Shown: positions 1 to 8,290 of the stretch, piece after piece
Layout of the letters: every line of letters begins with the position of its first letter
How positions within the stretch are numbered: the first letter of the stretch is position 1
Origin: Verrucomicrobiota bacterium
GTDB lineage: Bacteria > Verrucomicrobiota > Verrucomicrobiia > Limisphaerales > UBA1100
Reading direction: 5' to 3'
DNA: 10,568 nt
Assembly: GCA_015660155.1 (NCBI GenBank)
Contig: DQLO01000035.1
Coordinates: forward strand, 1 to 10,568
Position numbers and translations under genes: made by a program
Notes under the pieces: generated by a model
The model's input: the letters and a program-made list of their open reading frames with translations, nothing else
Database searches by the model: none
What the model was told of the DNA's origin: nothing

Positions 1-67
1 CCACAGGGAAAGGTTTCATAGAATGTACCCGTAACCGAATCATGTAAGGTATCGTCTGGGGGAGTAT

Positions 68-1102
68 ATGATCATGGTTCGCAGCACGTTACTAGCCGGT
101 GCCTTTGCGGTGGCACCCTTCTTTTCCAATGCGCAAGCTGAGGCTCCAAAGGCTGCATCAAAGACCGAGAAGATCGTCTGGCATGGCACTTGGAAAGGCG
201 GCTTGGCGGAAGCCCAGCGTACGGGCAAGCCGATCCTGTTGGTCTCGGGTGCGCCACAGTGCCACAATGTACCGGGTGTTTGGTGACCGGGCAAGACTAG
301 CATGGACAGGAGTTTCCTGGCCGACAAAGACGTGGTGGTCGCTTCGCGCAAGTTCGTGTGCATTCGTTTGGCCACCTACGAGGATGCCGCGGAGAACGAG
401 GTTCTCAAGGGCATCTTCACCATGCGCGGTGAACTGCAAAACACCGTGTTTGGCATTCTAACCCCGGACGGCAAGACGCACATCGTGCGCTCCGGGCGCA
501 GTCCGGCCTGGGCGTTCGGCGGGCAGGCGGGAGCGGGGATCCACGAGCAGCCGCTGGAGTCCATGAAAAAAATGGGCCAGACTATGGAAGCGATTGCTTT
601 GGCTTATCCGGGTAAGGGCAAAGCGGCAAAAGGCCCGCTGCCCTTGCCTTACCTTGCTGATTTACGCCTCGCATTAAATGTGACTGCAGCAGACCACCAG
701 CCTTTGGTGGCGGTATTCGCGCCGGACGCTGCGCAACGCAAGGCCATGGAACGCGAACTTTCCGCGGTGGCATGGTCCGACCAGTTCATTGGCCAGGCCC
801 AATACGTGGCGGTGGGTGACGCGAAGGAATTCAAGGCGGTGAAAGGACTAAAGGCAAAGGCGGGATTCATCGTGATCCAGCCGGGAATCTTCGGACTGGA
901 AGGCTCGGTCATCCAAGAAATCCCCGCCAATGCCAAGGCCGGTGAACTGAAGAATCAACTGGCCACCGCGCTGGGCCAACACAAGCCTAACACGCTGTCC
1001 TACTACGAACACCGCGCCGCAGGGGTTCGTGCTGGCAAACGCTGGGAGAGCAAGACACCCAATACTGACAACTCCGGTCCGCGCAATCCTCGGCGGCGTT
1101 GA
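68..1102 (+). CDS. Exported thioredoxin-like protein with an in-frame TGA; candidate selenoprotein
   Basis: The frame reads from ATG 68 to TGA 1100-1102, broken only by TGA 284-286 at codon 73; read through, the product has 344 residues. Residues 1-24 form a signal peptide with likely cleavage after AQA, so it acts outside the cytoplasm. A purine-rich GGGGGAG (58-64) precedes ATG 68 and ATG 74, and either could be the start. The segment from GKPILLVSGAP (53-63) to KFVCIRL resembles the thioredoxin-like family that normally has a WCxxC site (Thioredoxin_7 type). Aligning its LDxxF-x-D-x-x-V part with MDRSFLADKDVV (79-90) puts codon 73 on the first active-site cysteine, preceded by W72 and followed by PGK. 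C65 and C98 are other possible redox partners. Both sides of the TGA look coding and lie in the same frame. The stop overlaps the sulfatase start. A nonsense mutation or sequencing error is the main alternative. The substrate is unknown. Confidence 0.72.
284..286 (+). other. In-frame TGA, candidate selenocysteine codon
   Basis: TGA at codon 73 follows GTT TGG and precedes CCG GGC AAG, giving W-(TGA)-P-G-K. The frame stays open for 271 further codons. In thioredoxin-fold proteins the residue after this Trp is the nucleophilic cysteine, which is the position selenocysteine takes in many bacterial selenoproteins. No selA, selB, selC or selD gene is in the window, so decoding capacity is not shown. 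Confidence 0.5.
287..320 (+). promoter_or_regulatory. SECIS-like hairpin directly after the TGA
   Basis: CCGGG (287-291) pairs with CCTGG (316-320, one G-U pair). After a bulged C, AA (293-294) pairs with TT (314-315). After a bulged G, ACT (296-298) pairs with AGT (311-313). This leaves a 12-nt loop with two G residues at 304-305, 18-19 nt after the TGA. Distance and architecture suit a bacterial SECIS inside the coding region. A competing small hairpin, CAGGA (307-311) with TCCTG (315-319), weakens the case, and no covariance was tested. Confidence 0.35.
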
Positions 1103-2409
1103 TGCTCGTGAAGGCGGATTGGCACAGGTTTCTGTTTTTCATTTTCACCGCCGCGCTTGGGCTGCTGCTTGGAGCGGCGCCACGGCCGAACATCGTCCTG
1201 TTAATCTCCGATGACATGGGCTGGAATGAGGTGGGTTATCACGGTAGCAAAATTTCCACGCCGAATATCGACCAGCTCGCCAAGGACGGACTGCAGCTCG
1301 ATCGCTTTTATGTGCACCCTGTTTGCAGCCCCACGCGCGCGGCGCTGATGACCGGCCGCTCGCCCGCGCGCTTCGGGATAACCTCTGCACTCACACGCGG
1401 CACGGGCGTTCCGCTTGCCGAACATTTTATGCCGCAAACATTTCAGAAAGCCGGTTATCAAACCTATCTGGTCGGCAAATGGCACCTCGGGGCGAGTGGC
1501 CTTGATTACCGGCCAAACGCCCGGGGGTTTGATCACTTTTTTGGCTTCCACGGGGGAGGGATTGACTACTACCCCCAAGGCGGCTTGCGCGCGCGGGGCT
1601 GGTATCGCAACGTCCAGCCGGTGATTGTGGAAGGCTATTCCACCGACCTTCTCGCCGTCGAGGCAATTCGATTGATAAAAAACCGCAACCGCCGTCAGCC
1701 GATTTTTTTAAACCTATCCTTCAACGCGCCGCATCCCGTTGCGCAGGCGTCGGAGGCGTTGATTGCGAAATATGCGAAGCTGGGGTTCACCGGCAGAATG
1801 ATCGCCCACGCCGGGGCAATCGACGCGATGGATTCGGCCATCGGCCGCGTGCTCGCCGCGCTTGAGGCGGAGGGAATGGCGCGCAACACGTTGGTGATGT
1901 TTTTTTGCGACAACGGTTCCGGCGGCGGCGGGCGCGGCTTGCGCGGCGCCGGGCCGAAGGGCGGCGCGGGCCAACTCGCCTTGCGCGGCGGCAAGGGCAG
2001 CGTGTTCGAGGGCGGCATTCGCGTGCCGGCGGTGCTGCGCTGGCCGGGCGTGATTCCCGCCGGGGCTACAAGCGGCCAGTTGATTTCCGATGTTGATTTG
2101 TTTCCCACGCTCACCACCGCGCTGGGAGTTGCGCCAAAAAATTCCAAACCCTTCGACGGCGTAAATGTGTGGGACGCGCTGCGCAAAAACAAAATCGCCA
2201 AGCGCAAGCCGGTGATGGTGGCCGGACCGAGGGGGGGATTTGCGTTGCTGCAGTCCCGCTGGAAACTCATCTGGAGCCCGCAACAAACGAGCCTTTACGA
2301 CGTGGGCCAAGACCCCACCGAAAATCGCGACGTGATTTTGGACCATCCCATCGTGGCCGCCGAATTGGCCGAAACGCTAACGTCATTTAAAACACCCGAT
2401 AAAAAATGA
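1102..2409 (+). CDS. Type I sulfatase, exported
   Basis: A 435-residue enzyme of the alkaline phosphatase-like sulfatase family, which hydrolyses sulfate esters, often on polysaccharides. A hydrophobic segment at about residues 10-26 ending in GAA acts as a signal peptide, so it is probably periplasmic or secreted. Metal ligands D37 and D38 lie in LLISDDMGW. The signature CSPTR begins at C75, the cysteine that matures to formylglycine, with R79 following. Further active-site elements are GKWHLG (K126, H128), NAPH (H211), CDNGS (D270, N271) and [14 protein letters not shown] (K298), so the catalytic set appears complete. A glycine-rich stretch at 272-290 follows the DN pair. The length is at the short end for the family. 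ATG 1102 is chosen because it forms TGATG with the upstream stop and begins just before the signal peptide; a TTG at 1099 is the alternative. No strong Shine-Dalgarno is seen, which fits translational coupling. The substrate cannot be read from the sequence. Confidence 0.93.
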   Translation: MLVKADWHRFLFFIFTAALGLLLGAAPRPNIVLLISDDMGWNEVGYHGSKISTPNIDQLAKDGLQLDRFYVHPVCSPTRAALMTGRSPARFGITSALTRGTGVPLAEHFMPQTFQKAGYQTYLVGKWHLGASGLDYRPNARGFDHFFGFHGGGIDYYPQGGLRARGWYRNVQPVIVEGYSTDLLAVEAIRLIKNRNRRQPIFLNLSFNAPHPVAQASEALIAKYAKLGFTGRMIAHAGAIDAMDSAIGRVLAALEAEGMARNTLVMFFCDNGSGGGGRGLRGAGPKGGAGQLALRGGKGSVFEGGIRVPAVLRWPGVIPAGATSGQLISDVDLFPTLTTALGVAPKNSKPFDGVNVWDALRKNKIAKRKPVMVAGPRGGFALLQSRWKLIWSPQQTSLYDVGQDPTENRDVILDHPIVAAELAETLTSFKTPDKK

Positions 2410-3575
2410 AACGCACTTCAATTCCACTCCTGCTGGCATCGTTGGTTGCAGCCTCAACTGCGCAGTCCCAGCCGGGTCCGCCGCGCGCGCGGTTTGATGT
2501 GCAGCGCGAGATAGCATTGGCGCAGCCGTTCAAGGGGATTTATTATTTGGACATTCCGCCGGTCAATTTGTTTCCGATTAAAAAAAAAACCGGCGTGAGC
2601 ACCGAGCCCGTGCGGCAGGCGGTCAAGGCGTTTTTGGCGAGCCTCAGCGCGGCGGACCGAAAGAAAACGTTGTTCCCCGTGGACGATCTCGAGTGGCGCA
2701 AATGGGACAATCGACATTTTTTTGTGCGGCAAGGAATGGGGTTTAATAAAATGACGAAGGGCCAGCGTGAGTTGGCGTTTCATTTAATGAAGGCCAGCCT
2801 CAGCGCGCGCGGCTTGCGGCAGACGCGGGACATCATGAAGCTCAACGGTACGCTCGCCGAACTGACGCGCAAGCCCGACGAATACGGCGAGTGGCTCTAC
2901 TGGATTACCATCATGGGCGAGCCGAGCGCGACGAAGCCGTGGGGCTGGCAGCTCGATGGGCATCACGTGGTCATCAATTATTTTGTGCTCGGCGATCAAG
3001 TCGTGATGAGCCCCGTGTTTATGGGCTCCGAGCCGGTGAAGGCCGAAGGCGGCAAATTCAAAGGCACCGTCGTCTGCCAAGCCGAACAGGACAAGGGCTT
3101 GGCGTTTATCAATTCGTTAAACAAAACACAACGCGCGAAGGCCATCGTGGCCAACGCGAAAGGTCCGACTAACAACATCGGCGAAGCGTTTCGCGACAAT
3201 CAAGTGCTCGATTACATTGGAATTCGCTGCAGTGAATTGACCGCCAAACAAAAAGCGCAACTGCTGTTGCTCATCGAAATTTATGTCGGCAATCTGTCCG
3301 ACGGCCACGCGAAGGTGAAAATGGCTGACGTGAAAAAGCATCTCGACACCACGCACTTCGGCTGGATGGGCGGCACGGGAAAGGACAGTGTTTTTTATTA
3401 CCGCATTCAAAACCCCGTGGCGTTGATTGAGTTTGACCACCAACGTCCGATTGCGTTGGCGCGTTCACGTACGCCTACGCGGCAACACATCCACACCGTC
3501 GTTCGCACTCCGAATGGCAACGATTATGGCAAGGATTTGTTGAGGCAGCATTACCGGCTGCATCATCGGAAATAA
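2406..3575 (+). CDS. DUF3500 family protein, exported
   Basis: The 389-residue product begins with a signal peptide ([17 protein letters not shown], cleavage near residue 20), so it is exported. I assign it to DUF3500 from the motif WGWQLDGHH (residues 179-187) preceded by GEP and followed by a predicted beta strand [10 protein letters not shown] histidine-containing C-terminal part (HFGWMGG, then IEFDHQRP) is also typical as I recall the family. The biochemical role of DUF3500 is not established; the conserved His and Asp residues would suit metal binding, which is inference. ATG 2406 overlaps the sulfatase stop in an ATGA junction and there is no clear Shine-Dalgarno, so reinitiation from the sulfatase is likely. 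The gene holds a ten-base A run (2580-2589) encoding K59-K61. A perfect inverted repeat starts four bases after its stop. Confidence 0.85.
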   Translation: MKRTSIPLLLASLVAASTAQSQPGPPRARFDVQREIALAQPFKGIYYLDIPPVNLFPIKKKTGVSTEPVRQAVKAFLASLSAADRKKTLFPVDDLEWRKWDNRHFFVRQGMGFNKMTKGQRELAFHLMKASLSARGLRQTRDIMKLNGTLAELTRKPDEYGEWLYWITIMGEPSATKPWGWQLDGHHVVINYFVLGDQVVMSPVFMGSEPVKAEGGKFKGTVVCQAEQDKGLAFINSLNKTQRAKAIVANAKGPTNNIGEAFRDNQVLDYIGIRCSELTAKQKAQLLLLIEIYVGNLSDGHAKVKMADVKKHLDTTHFGWMGGTGKDSVFYYRIQNPVALIEFDHQRPIALARSRTPTRQHIHTVVRTPNGNDYGKDLLRQHYRLHHRK

Positions 3576-3579
3576 CTTT

Positions 3580-3642
3580 TTTACCACAGAGACACAGAGT
3601 GAACCCATAGAATCCCTGTGCCCTCTGTGTCTCTGTGGTAAA
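3580..3642. repeat. Perfect 20-bp inverted repeat of the ACCACAGAG type
   Basis: The left arm (3580-3599) starts TTTACCACAGAG and the right arm (3623-3642) ends CTCTGTGGTAAA. All 20 positions pair, around a 23-nt spacer. The stem is not GC-rich and is not followed by a T run on the + strand, so it is a poor intrinsic terminator there and looks more like a dispersed REP- or MITE-like palindrome. It still separates the sulfatase operon from pyc and may protect a transcript end. It shares the words ACCNCAGA and CTCTGTGT with the hairpin region after pyc. Confidence 0.85.
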
Positions 3643-3690
3643 TCCGCAGCCTTTTCATTCCCCGTTTATTTTGCTAAAAGCTCCGCGTTC

Positions 3691-6600
3691 ATGGCGAAGA
3701 AAACTAAATCAAAAGTGTCAGCATCCCAGGCCCCCGTCAAATTGATGGCGGCCAATCGCAGTGAGATTGCCATCCGCATCTTTCGCGCGGCCACGGAGAT
3801 GGATCTTCGCACGGTTGCTATTTATGCGCAGGAAGACCGGCTGGCGGTGCACCGTTTCAAGGCCGATGAGGCGTATATGGTGGGTGTGGGCAAGGGGCCG
3901 GTGGGCGCGTATCTCGACATCGAGGGCATCGTGGGGAAGGCCGCCGAGCACGCGGTGGATCTCGTGCATCCGGGCTACGGATTTTTAGCGGAGAACGCTG
4001 ACTTCGCCGAGGCGTGCGCCAAGGCGGGGATGACGTTCGTGGGGCCGCGCCCGGAGTTGCTGCGCCAAATGGGTGACAAAACCGAGGCGCGTGCATTGGC
4101 CAAAGCTGCCGGCGTGCCGGTGTTGCCCGGCACGGATGACGCAATCAAGACTCGCGCCAAGGCGGTAAAGGTCGCGAAGCAAATTGGGTTTCCGCTCATC
4201 ATCAAAGCCGCCTTCGGTGGCGGCGGGCGCGGGATGCGGGTGGTTCATAAGGCCAAGGATTTGGAGCGGTTGCTCGATGAAGCGCGTGGCGAAGCGGATC
4301 GCGCGTTTGGTAATCCGGCGGTGTTTCTCGAAAAGTACGTGCAAAACGCCAAGCACATTGAGGTGCAAATTCTGGGCGATCAACACGGCAATATTTTGCA
4401 TTTGCACGAACGCGATTGTTCGGTGCAGCGGCGTTATCAAAAAGTGGTGGAGATCGCCCCGAGCGTTGCGCTGGATGAAACGGTGCGGGACGAACTCTGC
4501 GCGGCGGCGTTGGAATTGGCCAAGCACATCCGGTACGACAACGCGGGCACGATGGAGTTTCTCTACGACGTGGATTCCAAGGCGTGGTTTTTCATTGAGA
4601 TGAATCCGCGCATTCAAGTGGAGCATACGGTGACGGAAGTGGTGACGGGCATTGACCTCGTGCGCGCGCAGATTCAAGTGGCGCAGGGGCACGCGCTGCA
4701 CGGCGATGTGATGCAGTTGCCGAAGCAAAAAGACGTGGTGTGCGTTGGGCACGCCGTGCAATGCCGCGTGACCACGGAGGATCCCGCCAATAATTTCACG
4801 CCCGATTACGGGCGCATCATCGCCTATCGCTCGGCGGCCGGTTTCGGGCTGCGGCTCGATGGCGGGCAGGGCGATACGGGCAGTGTGATCACGCCGTATT
4901 ACGATTCGTTGCTGGTGAAAATCACCGCGAGCGGAAGGAGTTTTCCGCTTGCGCTGGATCGAATGAAGCGCGCGCTAAAAGAATTTCGCATTCGCGGCGT
5001 GCAAACGAACATTCCTTTTCTGGAAAACGTGATCAAAAACGAAACGTTCCGGAGTGGGCAGGCGACCACCACGTTGATTGATAACACGCCGGAATTGTTT
5101 ACCTTCAAGCGTCGGCGTGATCGGGCGAATCGGTTGCTCAATTACATCGGCGACGTGGCGGTGAACGGTAATCCGCAGACGAAAGGCTTTGAAGTGAAGG
5201 AGCCTTTCAAACCCATCGCGCCGCCGGAGCACAATGGCGATGCCGAGCCACCCACGGGCACGCGGCAAATTTTACTCGACCAAGGCCCCGAAAAATTCGC
5301 CGAGTGGACGCGCAAACAAAAGCGGTTGCTCATCACCGATACCACCCTGCGCGATGCGCACCAAAGCCTCTTCGCCACCCGAATGCGTACGGCAGATATG
5401 CTGCACATCGCCGGCGCCATTGCGCATCGCACGCCGGAGCTCTTCAGCCTTGAGATGTGGGGCGGTGCGACCTTTGACACCGCGATGCGTTTCCTGCGCG
5501 AAGACCCGTGGAACCGACTGCGCCAACTGCGCGCGGTGATTCCGAACATCTGTTTCCAAATGCTCTTTCGTGGCTCCAATGCGGTTGGCTATTCGGATTA
5601 TCCGGACAACGTGGTGAAGGCGTTTGTGAAACACGCGGCGGAAAGCGGCATGGATATTTTTCGCATTTTCGATTCGCTCAATTATCTGCCCAACCTCAAG
5701 GCCGCGATGGAGGCGGTGCGCGACACGCACGCGGTGTGCGAGGGCACCATTTGTTACACCGGCAATTTTCTCGATGCGAAGCGCAATAAATATCCGCTCA
5801 ACTACTACGTGAAACTTGCGAAGGAACTGGAGAAGATGGGTGCCCACACGCTTTGCATTAAAGACATGGCGGGGTTGTGTCGTCCGTATGCCGCGCACAA
5901 ATTGGTGAAAACTTTGCGCGGCGAAGTGGGGTTGCCAATTCATTTTCACACGCACGACACCAGCGGCGTGAATGCCGCATCGGTGCTCAAAGCCGCCGAG
6001 GCCGGCGTGGATATTGCCGACCTCGCGATTGCGTCGCTCTCCGGTTCCACGAGCCAGCCGAACCTCAACAGCGTGGTGGCGGCGCTGGATCACACGCCAC
6101 GCGAAACGGGTTTGAGCCTCGGCACGTTGAATGAATTTTCTGATTACTGGGAGCAAGTGCGCAAAGTGTACGCGCCGTTTGACACCGGCCCGCGCAGTGG
6201 CATTGGCGATATTTACGAGCACGAAATGCCCGGAGGCCAATACACGAATCTGCGCGAGCAGGCGGAAAGTATGGGGCTCGGCGCGCGTTGGAAGGAAGTG
6301 GCGCGCACGTACGCGGAGGTGAACGATCTCTTCGGCGACATCGTGAAGGTGACGCCCTCAAGCAAAGTGGTGGGCGATATGACGATGTTCTTGGTAACGC
6401 GCGGCATCAAGCCGGCGGACGTGGTGAACCTCGAGCCCGGCACCACGCCCTTTCCGCAATCGGTCATTGATATGATGAAAGGTCGCCTCGGCAAACCGAT
6501 CGGCGGTTGGCCGCGCAAAGTGCAGCAAGTGGTGCTCGGCAAACAAAAGCCCCTTAAGGGTCGTCCGGGTGCGGACTTGAAACCGCTCAACCTCGAGCGC

Positions 6601-7176
6601 ACGCGCAAAAAACTGGAAGGCGAAATCCATCGCAAAGTCAGCGATGACGCGTTGATGAGTTTTCTGATGTATCCGGAAGTGTTTAAGGAATACAACAAAT
6701 TCCGGCGCGAATACGGCGACGTCTCCGTGCTGCCAAGTTCTACATTTTTTTATGGACTCAAACCGGGCGAAGAAATCGCCGTGGACATCGAGGTGGGCAA
6801 GACGCTTTACATCAAGCTCATCAACATCAGCGCGCCGGACGAGGATGGCCTGCGCACGCTGACCTTTGAACTGAACGGTTATCCGCGCGAAGTGGAGATT
6901 GCCGATGCGTCGCTCAACGTGCAGGAAAAAGTGCAGGCCAAGGCCGACCCCGGCAATGATTTGCACGTGGGCGCGCCCATCCCGGGCATCATCACCGAGC
7001 TAGCCGTGGGCGTGGGCGCCAAGGTGGCGAAGGGCGACAAGCTGCTCACAATGGAAGCGATGAAGATGCAAACCACCGTGTACGCCGCAGCCAATGGCGT
7101 GGTGGACGCGATCCACACCGACATCGGCGAAACGGTGGAAGCAAAAGATTTGGTGATGGAACTGCGGGAGAAATAG
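3691..7176 (+). CDS. pyc: Pyruvate carboxylase, single-chain
   Basis: A 1161-residue biotin enzyme that converts pyruvate, bicarbonate and ATP to oxaloacetate, replenishing the TCA cycle and feeding gluconeogenesis in the cytoplasm. The biotin carboxylase domain covers roughly 15-475, with ANRSEIAIRIF near the start, the glycine-rich ATP-grasp loop KAAFGGGGRGM, and EMNPRIQVEHTVTE (E303, N305, R307, E311). A linker follows, then the carboxyltransferase domain with TTLRDAHQS (D555), IKDMAGL (K724, the lysine carboxylated in this family) and HFHTHD (H753, H755) as metal-site residues. The C-terminal biotin carrier domain has MEAMKM with biotinyl lysine K1125. Length and domain order match full single-chain pyruvate carboxylases, which separates it from two-subunit forms and oxaloacetate decarboxylase. 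ATG 3691 gives a short Lys-rich leader before the domain. No convincing Shine-Dalgarno is visible, and no acetyl-CoA dependence can be judged. Confidence 0.97.
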   Translation: MAKKTKSKVSASQAPVKLMAANRSEIAIRIFRAATEMDLRTVAIYAQEDRLAVHRFKADEAYMVGVGKGPVGAYLDIEGIVGKAAEHAVDLVHPGYGFLAENADFAEACAKAGMTFVGPRPELLRQMGDKTEARALAKAAGVPVLPGTDDAIKTRAKAVKVAKQIGFPLIIKAAFGGGGRGMRVVHKAKDLERLLDEARGEADRAFGNPAVFLEKYVQNAKHIEVQILGDQHGNILHLHERDCSVQRRYQKVVEIAPSVALDETVRDELCAAALELAKHIRYDNAGTMEFLYDVDSKAWFFIEMNPRIQVEHTVTEVVTGIDLVRAQIQVAQGHALHGDVMQLPKQKDVVCVGHAVQCRVTTEDPANNFTPDYGRIIAYRSAAGFGLRLDGGQGDTGSVITPYYDSLLVKITASGRSFPLALDRMKRALKEFRIRGVQTNIPFLENVIKNETFRSGQATTTLIDNTPELFTFKRRRDRANRLLNYIGDVAVNGNPQTKGFEVKEPFKPIAPPEHNGDAEPPTGTRQILLDQGPEKFAEWTRKQKRLLITDTTLRDAHQSLFATRMRTADMLHIAGAIAHRTPELFSLEMWGGATFDTAMRFLREDPWNRLRQLRAVIPNICFQMLFRGSNAVGYSDYPDNVVKAFVKHAAESGMDIFRIFDSLNYLPNLKAAMEAVRDTHAVCEGTICYTGNFLDAKRNKYPLNYYVKLAKELEKMGAHTLCIKDMAGLCRPYAAHKLVKTLRGEVGLPIHFHTHDTSGVNAASVLKAAEAGVDIADLAIASLSGSTSQPNLNSVVAALDHTPRETGLSLGTLNEFSDYWEQVRKVYAPFDTGPRSGIGDIYEHEMPGGQYTNLREQAESMGLGARWKEVARTYAEVNDLFGDIVKVTPSSKVVGDMTMFLVTRGIKPADVVNLEPGTTPFPQSVIDMMKGRLGKPIGGWPRKVQQVVLGKQKPLKGRPGADLKPLNLERTRKKLEGEIHRKVSDDALMSFLMYPEVFKEYNKFRREYGDVSVLPSSTFFYGLKPGEEIAVDIEVGKTLYIKLINISAPDEDGLRTLTFELNGYPREVEIADASLNVQEKVQAKADPGNDLHVGAPIPGIITELAVGVGAKVAKGDKLLTMEAMKMQTTVYAAANGVVDAIHTDIGETVEAKDLVMELREK

Positions 7177-7182
7177 TTTTTT

Positions 7183-7226
7183 AACCGCAGATTTTTTCTC
7201 TGTGTTAATCTGCGAAATCTGTGGTT
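7183..7226. terminator. Hairpin region between convergent genes, possible bidirectional terminator
   Basis: AACCGCAGATTT (7183-7194) pairs with AAATCTGTGGTT (7215-7226) over 12 positions with one G-T mismatch that can form a G-U pair in RNA. T runs flank it: six T after the right arm (+ strand), and on the - strand the T run complementary to A residues is weak. A second, mutually exclusive stem is CGCAGATT (7186-7193) with AATCTGCG (7207-7214), perfect over 8 bp. It lies 7 nt after the pyc stop, and its right arm ends 2 nt from the stop of the - strand lipoprotein gene. It probably ends pyc transcription and may serve both genes. Confidence 0.6.
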
Positions 7227-7228
7227 TT

Positions 7229-8254
7229 TTATTTGGTTTTGAATTCCAAATAACGCGGCCGGGCCAAGGCGGGTTCGGTGGGGTTATCCAGATTTACTTC
7301 AAAGAGGCGTTCGAGATTATTGCCGGCGAGGTCTTCGAGTTCCCAATCCACTTTTAAGCGGTAGTCGCCCGTCGCCCACGGTTGCGCCGGGGTGAAGCGC
7401 CATTGGGATTCGTTGCGGCTGACTTCTATTTTGCCGACAAGGAGTTGGTCGCGTGCGTCCAGCACGGTGAGCATGGTGTGCAGCAGCGCCCGATCGAGAG
7501 GGCGCGGGAAACGCACGATGAGTGGCGCGCGCGTGTTGGCTTTTGGCGGGGTGATTTTCCAGGCATCGGGATTGGGCTGCACGCGGTCGGCCTCAGTGGT
7601 GGTGAAGGTTTTGCGGAATGAATTTTTCAGGGGCACGCCGGCTTCGGAATTCCAATTTTGGGCAATCTCCAGCGCGTATTGCTGGCGCGGTTCCAACACG
7701 GGGCCAAGGTCGAGGTTGAGATTCACGCCGGTCTTTTGCCGCCCCGGATGCAGCCACAGCGTGAGGCGTTTGCCATCGGCGCTCCAGAGTTCGGTTTCGC
7801 GGAAGGGCTCGGCGATTAGTTTGCCGGTGGCGAGGTGGATGAGTTGGAAGTGGTGGAAGATTTTCCCGCGCTGCATCGGTTCGGTGAAGTGGAGATAAAA
7901 TTTTAAGTGATTCGCCGGCAGCGCATCGCCGCTTGGGTAGGCGGCGGACACCCGCGGCGCGGGCGCGCGAATGGCAAAGGTGTGTTCGATGGAAATGCGT
8001 TCGCCCGTGGAATCGGTGAACACCGCTTCATAAATTTGACCGGCGAGAAAGGGGAAGCGCGGGATGAACTGAACCTGACCCGAAACGGATTTTATTTCCC
8101 CCAACAACGGCTCGCCGCCCTTGGGGCGCACCATCAGATGGCCGTTGCCGTTTGCCACCACTGCGTCGGCCTCGAAGTGCAAGGTGGGCTGAGGCAAGCA
8201 ACAGCCCATTGCCCACAAGGCAAACAGAAGCACAATGAGCCCGGGCCGGTGCAT
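7229..8254 (-). CDS. Putative lipoprotein with two SbsA/Big_5-like Ig domains
   Basis: The chosen start, ATG 8254-8252, gives 341 residues and has GGGG a short distance upstream. The N-terminus (MHRPGLIVLLFALWAMGCC) looks like a lipoprotein signal with C18 or C19 as the lipidated residue, although A-M-G-C departs from the classic lipobox. After a beta-rich segment (about 20-97), residues 101-220 form an Ig-like domain with AAYPSGDALPANHLKFYLHF followed by TEPM, the pattern of SbsA/Big_5 domains. Residues about 228-322 form a second one (PLIVRFPRPLDRALL ... LEDLAGNNL). It is likely anchored in the outer membrane or periplasm; such domains bind or space other proteins or glycans, and no enzyme motif is seen. 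An in-frame upstream ATG at 8371 would add 39 residues that cover the intergenic palindrome and hide the signal, so I reject it. The gene is convergent with pyc. Confidence 0.8.
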   Translation of the reverse strand: MHRPGLIVLLFALWAMGCCLPQPTLHFEADAVVANGNGHLMVRPKGGEPLLGEIKSVSGQVQFIPRFPFLAGQIYEAVFTDSTGERISIEHTFAIRAPAPRVSAAYPSGDALPANHLKFYLHFTEPMQRGKIFHHFQLIHLATGKLIAEPFRETELWSADGKRLTLWLHPGRQKTGVNLNLDLGPVLEPRQQYALEIAQNWNSEAGVPLKNSFRKTFTTTEADRVQPNPDAWKITPPKANTRAPLIVRFPRPLDRALLHTMLTVLDARDQLLVGKIEVSRNESQWRFTPAQPWATGDYRLKVDWELEDLAGNNLERLFEVNLDNPTEPALARPRYLEFKTK

Positions 8255-8290
8255 ACCCCAGTCAAATGTTCGGACGCGGTTACGGCAAGT

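Noticed and set aside
1..67. C-terminal end of an upstream gene (frame 3 is open to TAA 45-47)
   Set aside because: Only 15 codons are visible and all three frames close within 47 bases, so coding status cannot be supported.
302..1102. Separate gene starting at ATG 302 after the TGA
   Set aside because: No Shine-Dalgarno precedes ATG 302, the product would lack the signal peptide and the first part of the thioredoxin fold, and it lies in the same frame as the upstream part. One interrupted gene explains the data better.
1921..1970. Glycine-rich stretch in the sulfatase as a repeat expansion
   Set aside because: It is short, irregular and lies next to the metal-binding DN pair where sulfatases often carry Gly-rich loops.
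3580..3642. Intrinsic terminator for the sulfatase operon
   Set aside because: The stem is AT-balanced and very long, and is followed by AAATCC rather than a T run on the + strand. A dispersed palindrome fits better, although it may still influence transcript ends.
3985..4761. - strand open frame (258 codons) opposite the biotin carboxylase domain
   Set aside because: Same reasoning: antisense shadow, compositionally biased and without recognisable motifs.
5272..6240. Long - strand open frame (322 codons) opposite pyc
   Set aside because: It lies wholly within the carboxyltransferase domain of pyc. Its His/Arg/Val-rich translation is typical of the antisense of a GC-rich gene, and it shows no domain motif.
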